NCBI RefSeq assembly: GCF_000974445.1
Contig: NZ_BBOJ01000016.1
Location: 62,001-126,000 of the forward strand
Length of the DNA stretch: 64,000 nucleotides
Direction of reading: 5' to 3'
Source of the DNA: Lentzea aerocolonigenes
Lineage (GTDB): Bacteria; Actinomycetota; Actinomycetes; Mycobacteriales; Pseudonocardiaceae
Under the pieces are notes generated by a model that searched no databases, had not been told where the DNA came from, and was given only the letters and a program-made list of their open reading frames with translations. The position numbers were made by a program, and so were the translations under genes. Of the stretch, positions 59,806-64,000 are shown piece by piece (the stretch's first letter is position 1; each line of letters begins with the position of its first letter).

Positions 59806-60510
59806 ATGTCCGTGCCTTACGGCGCACCCCAACAGCAGCCGCCGGGTCCGGCACAGCACCAGGCACCTCATCAGGCCCCTGGCGCCCCCGGCGCCAACAA
59901 CATCAACCTCGGCCTGATCCTCCCGCTGGTCGCGGCGGGCCTCGGGCTCGTCGCGTACCTCGTCGCGTTCGCGGACGACGTCAGCGGCAACGTCACGTAC
60001 CTGCTCGCCGCGGGCATGCTCGCGGGGCTCTCGGTGCTGCCGAGCATCCCCAAGGGCTTCGTGCCGGTCGGCGCGATCCTGGCGGCCGTGCAGACGCTGC
60101 TGCAGCTGCAGGGCATCATCAAGTCGCCGTCCGTGCAGGGCCTCGACATCGTGCTGCTCATCGTCGCGCTGCTGGAGACGGCGGCGATCGTGCTCGCCTT
60201 CCTGCTCGCCGAGGGCATCGTGAAGTTCGAGCCGAAGCCCGCGAACCCGTACGCCGGTCAGCCCGGTCAGGGTCAGCCGGGTGGCTGGAACCCGCAGTCC
60301 GGCGCGTTCCCGCAGCAGGGCCAGCAGCAGCACCAGCACCAGCAGCAGGCCCCGCAGCAGCCGCAGTTCGGCCAGCAGCAGTTCGGTCAGCAGCCGCAGC
60401 AGCCCGCGCAGCCGGGTCAGCCGCCGCAGCAGACCAGCTTCATGCCGCAGCCTGGCCAGTTCGGCTCGCCGGGCACGCCGCCCGGTGGCTTCGGCGGACC
60501 GCAGCAGTAA
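59806..60510 (+). CDS. DUF5336-type membrane protein (34-kDa antigen family)
   Basis: 234 residues. A Pro/Gln-rich cytosolic N-terminus precedes four closely spaced transmembrane helices (about 33-140) and a Gln/Pro/Gly-rich tail (about 150-234; many QQQ and PQQP runs). It corresponds in order and type to Rv0954 of Mycobacterium, between sucD and the DUF6350 gene. Mycobacterial homologues are associated with the growing cell envelope; function here unknown. GGAGGAG precedes the ATG. Confidence 0.88.
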   Translation: MSVPYGAPQQQPPGPAQHQAPHQAPGAPGANNINLGLILPLVAAGLGLVAYLVAFADDVSGNVTYLLAAGMLAGLSVLPSIPKGFVPVGAILAAVQTLLQLQGIIKSPSVQGLDIVLLIVALLETAAIVLAFLLAEGIVKFEPKPANPYAGQPGQGQPGGWNPQSGAFPQQGQQQHQHQQQAPQQPQFGQQQFGQQPQQPAQPGQPPQQTSFMPQPGQFGSPGTPPGGFGGPQQ

Positions 60511-60616
60511 GACCGTTCGACTTCAGGGGTGGTGCCGGGATTCACCGGCACCACCCCTGTCGCATACCCCGGCGTGCCTGCGTCGAACGGCCCAGCCGGC
60601 CTGACACAGTGGAGAA

Positions 60617-62125
60617 GTGCCCGTGCTGCAACGCGACGTGACCCGCGAGGTCACCACCGTGCGTCCGCCGGAGTTCTCGCGGTCCGAACGCATGCGCGTG
60701 CTCGTCGCGGCCGCGGTCGGGTCGGTGGTCGTCGGGTACGCGGCGGTGGCCGCGCTCCTCGCCCTGGTCTCCGCGACGGCCACGTACGCCGAGTTCTCCA
60801 CGGCCGGCGTGCTCAGCGCCGCCGCGCCCGCCTGGCTGGCCGCGCACCACGTGCCGTTGCGCTTCGACGCCGGTCAGCTCGGGGTGTTGCCGCTGCTGCC
60901 CACCGCGTTGCTGATGCTGCTCGTCGGCCGCACCGCCGCGGGCACGGCCGACCGCCTGGGGCTCTACGAACCGCTTCAGGCACGTGGTGTGGTGCTGAGC
61001 ATCTCCGGCGCCCACGCTGTCGTCGGCGGTTCGATCGCCCTGCTGATGGGTGAAGGCGTCGTGCGCGCCACGCCCGCCGTCGCGTTCTTCGGCTGTGCTG
61101 CCGTGTCCGGTCTCGCCGCCACGATCGGCGTCGCCCGTCGCTGCGGCCTGGTCGAGATGGTGTTCGACAAGCTCGACCCGGTGGCGCTGCACGGTCTGCG
61201 CGCCGGGTTCATGGCGTTGTTCGCGCTGGTCAGCGTGGGCGCGCTGGCGGTGGCGGCAGGGCTTGCGGTCTCGTGGCCCACGACGAGCGGGCTCTTCGCG
61301 GAGGCGGGGCCGTCGCCCGGCGTCGGGCTCGGGGTGTTCCTGCTGTGCGTCGGCTATCTCCCGAACGCGATCATCGCCGGGTTCTCCTACGTCGCCGGTG
61401 CCGGGTTCTCGCTGGGCGGGGTCGAGGTCTCGCCGATGCGGTTCGTCGGCGGCCCGGTGCCTCCGGTGCCGCTGCTGGCGGCGATGCCGGAGACCGCGGC
61501 GGTGTGGAGTCCCGTGGTGCTGGTGGGTGCGGCGGCGATCGGTGTGTTCGTCGGCTGGACCTGCCGCAAGGTCTCCGACCGGCCGGCCTCGCGGTTCCGC
61601 GCGGTGCTGGTGGCCGCGATCACCGCCGCCGTGGGCAGCCTCGTGCTCGCCGCCACGGCCGGTGGACGGCTGGCGGCCGGCGCGTTCGACCCCGTGACGG
61701 TGCCGGCGGGCCTGCTCGCGCTGCTCGTGGCGTTGTGGGTGCTGGTGCCCGGCGTGCTGGTCGCGTGGCTCGCCGGGGCGCGCTCGAAGCCCGTGGTGGC
61801 GGACGGTGAGGCGGAGTTCGTCGAGCCCGACTACGACGAGGAAACCTCCGACGAGGACGTCGTGTTCGAGGACGACGAGCTCACCGAACAGTTCGAGCAG
61901 CTCGAAGTGGTGGACGAGGACGAGTTCGAGGTCGAGGAAGATCTCGAGGACGACGACTACTACGACGAGGACGAGTACGACGAAGACGTTGCGGACGAAG
62001 AGGAAGAGCCCGTCGAGGAAGACGCAGAAGAACCCCTCGAAGAAGAGGAGGACTTCGAGGCGGAGTTCGACGAGATGCTCGGCATGGAGTCCGAGGAGGA
62101 CCTGGACGGCAAGCCGGAACGGTGA
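60617..62125 (+). CDS. DUF6350-type membrane protein with acidic tail
   Basis: About 502 residues, with around ten transmembrane helices, then a highly acidic C-terminal tail from about residue 400 (repeated DEED/EEEE runs, FEDDELTEQFEQLEVVDEDEFEVEED). Position and type match Rv0955 of mycobacteria. GTG at 60617 as listed; the GTG two codons later (60623) is better spaced from GGAG. Function unknown; the tail probably lies in the cytosol. Confidence 0.88.
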   Translation: MPVLQRDVTREVTTVRPPEFSRSERMRVLVAAAVGSVVVGYAAVAALLALVSATATYAEFSTAGVLSAAAPAWLAAHHVPLRFDAGQLGVLPLLPTALLMLLVGRTAAGTADRLGLYEPLQARGVVLSISGAHAVVGGSIALLMGEGVVRATPAVAFFGCAAVSGLAATIGVARRCGLVEMVFDKLDPVALHGLRAGFMALFALVSVGALAVAAGLAVSWPTTSGLFAEAGPSPGVGLGVFLLCVGYLPNAIIAGFSYVAGAGFSLGGVEVSPMRFVGGPVPPVPLLAAMPETAAVWSPVVLVGAAAIGVFVGWTCRKVSDRPASRFRAVLVAAITAAVGSLVLAATAGGRLAAGAFDPVTVPAGLLALLVALWVLVPGVLVAWLAGARSKPVVADGEAEFVEPDYDEETSDEDVVFEDDELTEQFEQLEVVDEDEFEVEEDLEDDDYYDEDEYDEDVADEEEEPVEEDAEEPLEEEEDFEAEFDEMLGMESEEDLDGKPER

Positions 62126-62174
62126 CGTCATAGGCTGCCCCTGAGCTGCTGCAACCCCACGCCAGGAGTAGACG

Positions 62175-62795
62175 CTGAGCACCGAACTCCGCCTTCCCGC
62201 ACCGGCGCGCGTCGTCGTACTCGTCTCCGGTTCCGGAACCCTCATGCAGGCGTTGCTGGACGCCACCGACCTCCCGATCGAGGTGGTCGCGGTCGGCGCC
62301 GACCGCGAGAACATCGAGGGCCTCAAGCGCGCCGAACGCGCGGGTGTCCCGCACTTCGCCGTGAAGCTGCGCGACCACGCCGACCGCGCGGCCTGGGACG
62401 CCGCCCTGACCGAGGCCGTGGCGTCGCACGAACCCGACCTCGTGGTGTCCGCCGGCTTCATGAAGATCATCGGCCCGCGGTTCCTCGCCCGCTTCGGCGG
62501 CCGGATGATCAACACCCACCCCGCGCTGCTGCCGGCCTTCCCCGGCGCGCACGGCGTGCGCGACGCCCTGGACTACGGCGTGCGCGTCACCGGGTCGACC
62601 GTGCACCTGGTCGACGCGGGCGTCGACACCGGGCCGATCCTCGCGCAGGAGGCCGTCGTCGTCGAACCCGGCGACACCGAGGAGACCCTGCACGAACGCA
62701 TCAAGGTCGTCGAACGCCGGCTGCTCGTCGAGACGGTCGGCCGACTGGCCCGTGAGGGCTGCACCGTGAACGGACGAAAGGTGAGCATTCCGTGA
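62175..62795 (+). CDS. purN: phosphoribosylglycinamide formyltransferase
   Basis: 206 residues if read from CTG. Transfers formyl from 10-formyl-THF to GAR in purine synthesis. VVVLVSGSGTLMQALLDA, then VVSAGFMKIIGPRFLARF, NTHPALLPAFPGAHGVRDAL with the catalytic His, and DTGPILAQEAV. An in-frame TAG at 62169-62171 and the lack of any ATG, GTG or TTG before the essential GSGT loop leave CTG at 62175 (AGGAG 6 nt upstream) as the only good start. Its stop overlaps purH (GTGA). Confidence 0.93.
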   Translation: MSTELRLPAPARVVVLVSGSGTLMQALLDATDLPIEVVAVGADRENIEGLKRAERAGVPHFAVKLRDHADRAAWDAALTEAVASHEPDLVVSAGFMKIIGPRFLARFGGRMINTHPALLPAFPGAHGVRDALDYGVRVTGSTVHLVDAGVDTGPILAQEAVVVEPGDTEETLHERIKVVERRLLVETVGRLAREGCTVNGRKVSIP

Positions 62796-64000
62796 GCACT
62801 CCTGCCGAGAGGCGACCGGTTCGCCGGGCCCTGATCGGGGTCTCCGACAAGGCCGGCCTGCTGGAACTGGCCACCGGCCTGCACGCGGCCGGAGTCGAGA
62901 TCGTGTCCACCGGCGGCACTGCCAAGGTGCTCGCCGACGCGGGCGTCCCCGTGACGCCGGTCGAGCAGGTCACCGGGTTCCCCGAGTGCCTCGACGGCCG
63001 CGTCAAGACGCTGCACCCGCGAGTGCACGCCGGTCTGCTCGCGGACCTGCGCAAGGACTCGCACGTCCAGCAGCTGCGCGACATGGACATCGCGCCGTTC
63101 GACCTGCTGGTCGTGAACCTGTACCCGTTCACGCAGACCGTCGCGTCGGGTGCTTCCCCCGACGACTGCGTCGAGCAGATCGACATCGGCGGCCCCGCGA
63201 TGGTCCGCGCGTCGGCCAAGAACCACGCGAACGTCGCGGTCGTCGTCGACCCGTCCCGCTACGGGTGGGTGCTGGAGAACGTCCGTGAGGGCGGCTTCAC
63301 CCTGGCCGACCGGCAGCAGCTCGCGGCTGCGGCCTTCCGCCACACCGCGACCTACGACGTGGCCGTCGCGTCCTGGATCGGCAACGTGCTGGCGCCGGAC
63401 GACGAGGGCAGCGGCTTCCCCGGCTGGGTCGGCGCGACCTGGAACCGCTCGAACGTGCTGCGCTACGGCGAAAACCCGCACCAGCACGCCGCGATCTACA
63501 CGCAGGGCGACGGCCGTGTGGGCCTCGCGTCGGCGAAGCAGTTGCACGGCAAGGAGATGTCGTACAACAACTACCTCGACGGCGACGCCGCGTGGCGTGC
63601 CGCGTGGGACCACGAGCGTCCGTGCGTCGCGATCATCAAGCACGCGAACCCGTGCGGCATCGCGGTGTCCGACGTGAGCATCGCGGACGCGCACCGCAAG
63701 GCGCACGAGTGCGACCCGGTCAGCGCGTTCGGCGGCATCATCGCGGCCAACCGCGAGGTCACCGTGGAGATGGCCGAGTTCGTCTCGGAGATCTTCACCG
63801 AGGTGATCATCGCTCCGTCCTATGCGGACGGTGCGGTGGAGGTGTTGCAGCGCAAGAAGAACGTGCGCATCCTCGTGGCAGAGGCGCCGGCTCGTGGTGG
63901 CGCGGAGATGCGTCCGGTGTCCGGTGGCCTGCTGCTGCAGCAGCGCGACGCCATCGACGCCTCCGGTGACTCGCCCGCGAACTGGACGCTCGCGTGCGGC
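62792..64000 (+). CDS. purH: bifunctional AICAR transformylase/IMP cyclohydrolase (partial)
   Basis: About 403 residues visible, open at the right edge (full length about 520). N-terminal MGS-like IMP cyclohydrolase domain (RRALIGVSDKAGLLELATGL, EIVSTGGTAKVLADAG, FPECLDGRVKTLHPRVHAGLLA) and start of the transformylase domain with IIKHANPCGIAVSD. Last two steps to IMP. The GTG start overlaps the purN stop. Confidence 0.97.
   Translation, partial: MSTPAERRPVRRALIGVSDKAGLLELATGLHAAGVEIVSTGGTAKVLADAGVPVTPVEQVTGFPECLDGRVKTLHPRVHAGLLADLRKDSHVQQLRDMDIAPFDLLVVNLYPFTQTVASGASPDDCVEQIDIGGPAMVRASAKNHANVAVVVDPSRYGWVLENVREGGFTLADRQQLAAAAFRHTATYDVAVASWIGNVLAPDDEGSGFPGWVGATWNRSNVLRYGENPHQHAAIYTQGDGRVGLASAKQLHGKEMSYNNYLDGDAAWRAAWDHERPCVAIIKHANPCGIAVSDVSIADAHRKAHECDPVSAFGGIIAANREVTVEMAEFVSEIFTEVIIAPSYADGAVEVLQRKKNVRILVAEAPARGGAEMRPVSGGLLLQQRDAIDASGDSPANWTLACG

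Overview
This window is very GC-rich chromosomal DNA of an actinobacterium. Three things point to the Pseudonocardiaceae (Lentzea/Saccharothrix/Lechevalieria-like), though the exact genus is inference: a single-chain multifunctional 2-oxoglutarate dehydrogenase (kgd), the order sucC-sucD-DUF5336-DUF6350-purN-purH that matches Mycobacterium Rv0951-Rv0957, and repeated in-gene GTCCACTGTGGAC palindromes. Most of the window reads as core or conserved accessory chromosome. The only clear mobile element is one IS4-type insertion sequence at 50.5-52.1 kb.

Layout. 1-3.1 kb: a haloalkane-dehalogenase-like hydrolase (cut by the window edge) with its MarR regulator, an IclR regulator, and an ECF sigma factor with a membrane partner. 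3.1-9.9 kb: a tightly overlapping histidine-utilisation operon, hutH-hutU-(M20 hydrolase)-hutF-hutI, followed by an XRE-type regulator that ends in a perfect 20-bp hairpin. 11.3-16.6 kb: a solitary amino-acid-type binding lipoprotein, an aldo/keto reductase, a large NACHT NTPase with an FGE-like C-terminal region, and a DUF6104 small protein. 16.6-28.2 kb (minus strand): kgd, an ATP-grasp protein, a minisatellite, a fused heterodimer-type ABC exporter, an ABC-2 exporter pair, and two small lineage-type proteins. 28.6-34.3 kb: a drug-efflux MFS pump with a TetR regulator, alanine dehydrogenase with an unusual 18-bp inverted repeat over its start codon, and a secreted GH29 fucosidase.

34.4-37.1 kb: a glycine riboswitch leading gcvH-sdaA (glycine to serine to pyruvate), then an HxlR regulator with a frameshifted partner. 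37.1-40.4 kb is the most striking locus: a Ro60/TROVE protein (Rsr) interrupted by a LAGLIDADG-containing intein, preceded by three tandem Y-RNA-like genes. Two of these carry tRNA-mimicking modules and one does not. 40.4-46.5 kb: a DedA-like protein, a small regulator/membrane-protein pair under a 27-bp palindrome, a Tat-exported GH95 fucosidase, a subtilisin-inhibitor-like protein and an SGNH hydrolase. 46.6-50.4 kb: an MHS-type transporter, then an apparent NAD-themed module (NAD-kinase-like protein plus SPFH protein, divergent from an NrtR-type Nudix regulator with an operator-like palindrome).

50.5-53.5 kb: the IS4 element, a CKAC-motif small protein and a repeat-rich spacer. 53.5-64 kb: an M23 peptidase, a lipase-like hydrolase, a polytopic membrane protein, sucCD, DUF5336, DUF6350, purN (apparently with a CTG start) and the 5' part of purH. 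Starts and functions are judged from the sequence and family knowledge only; no database search was run.
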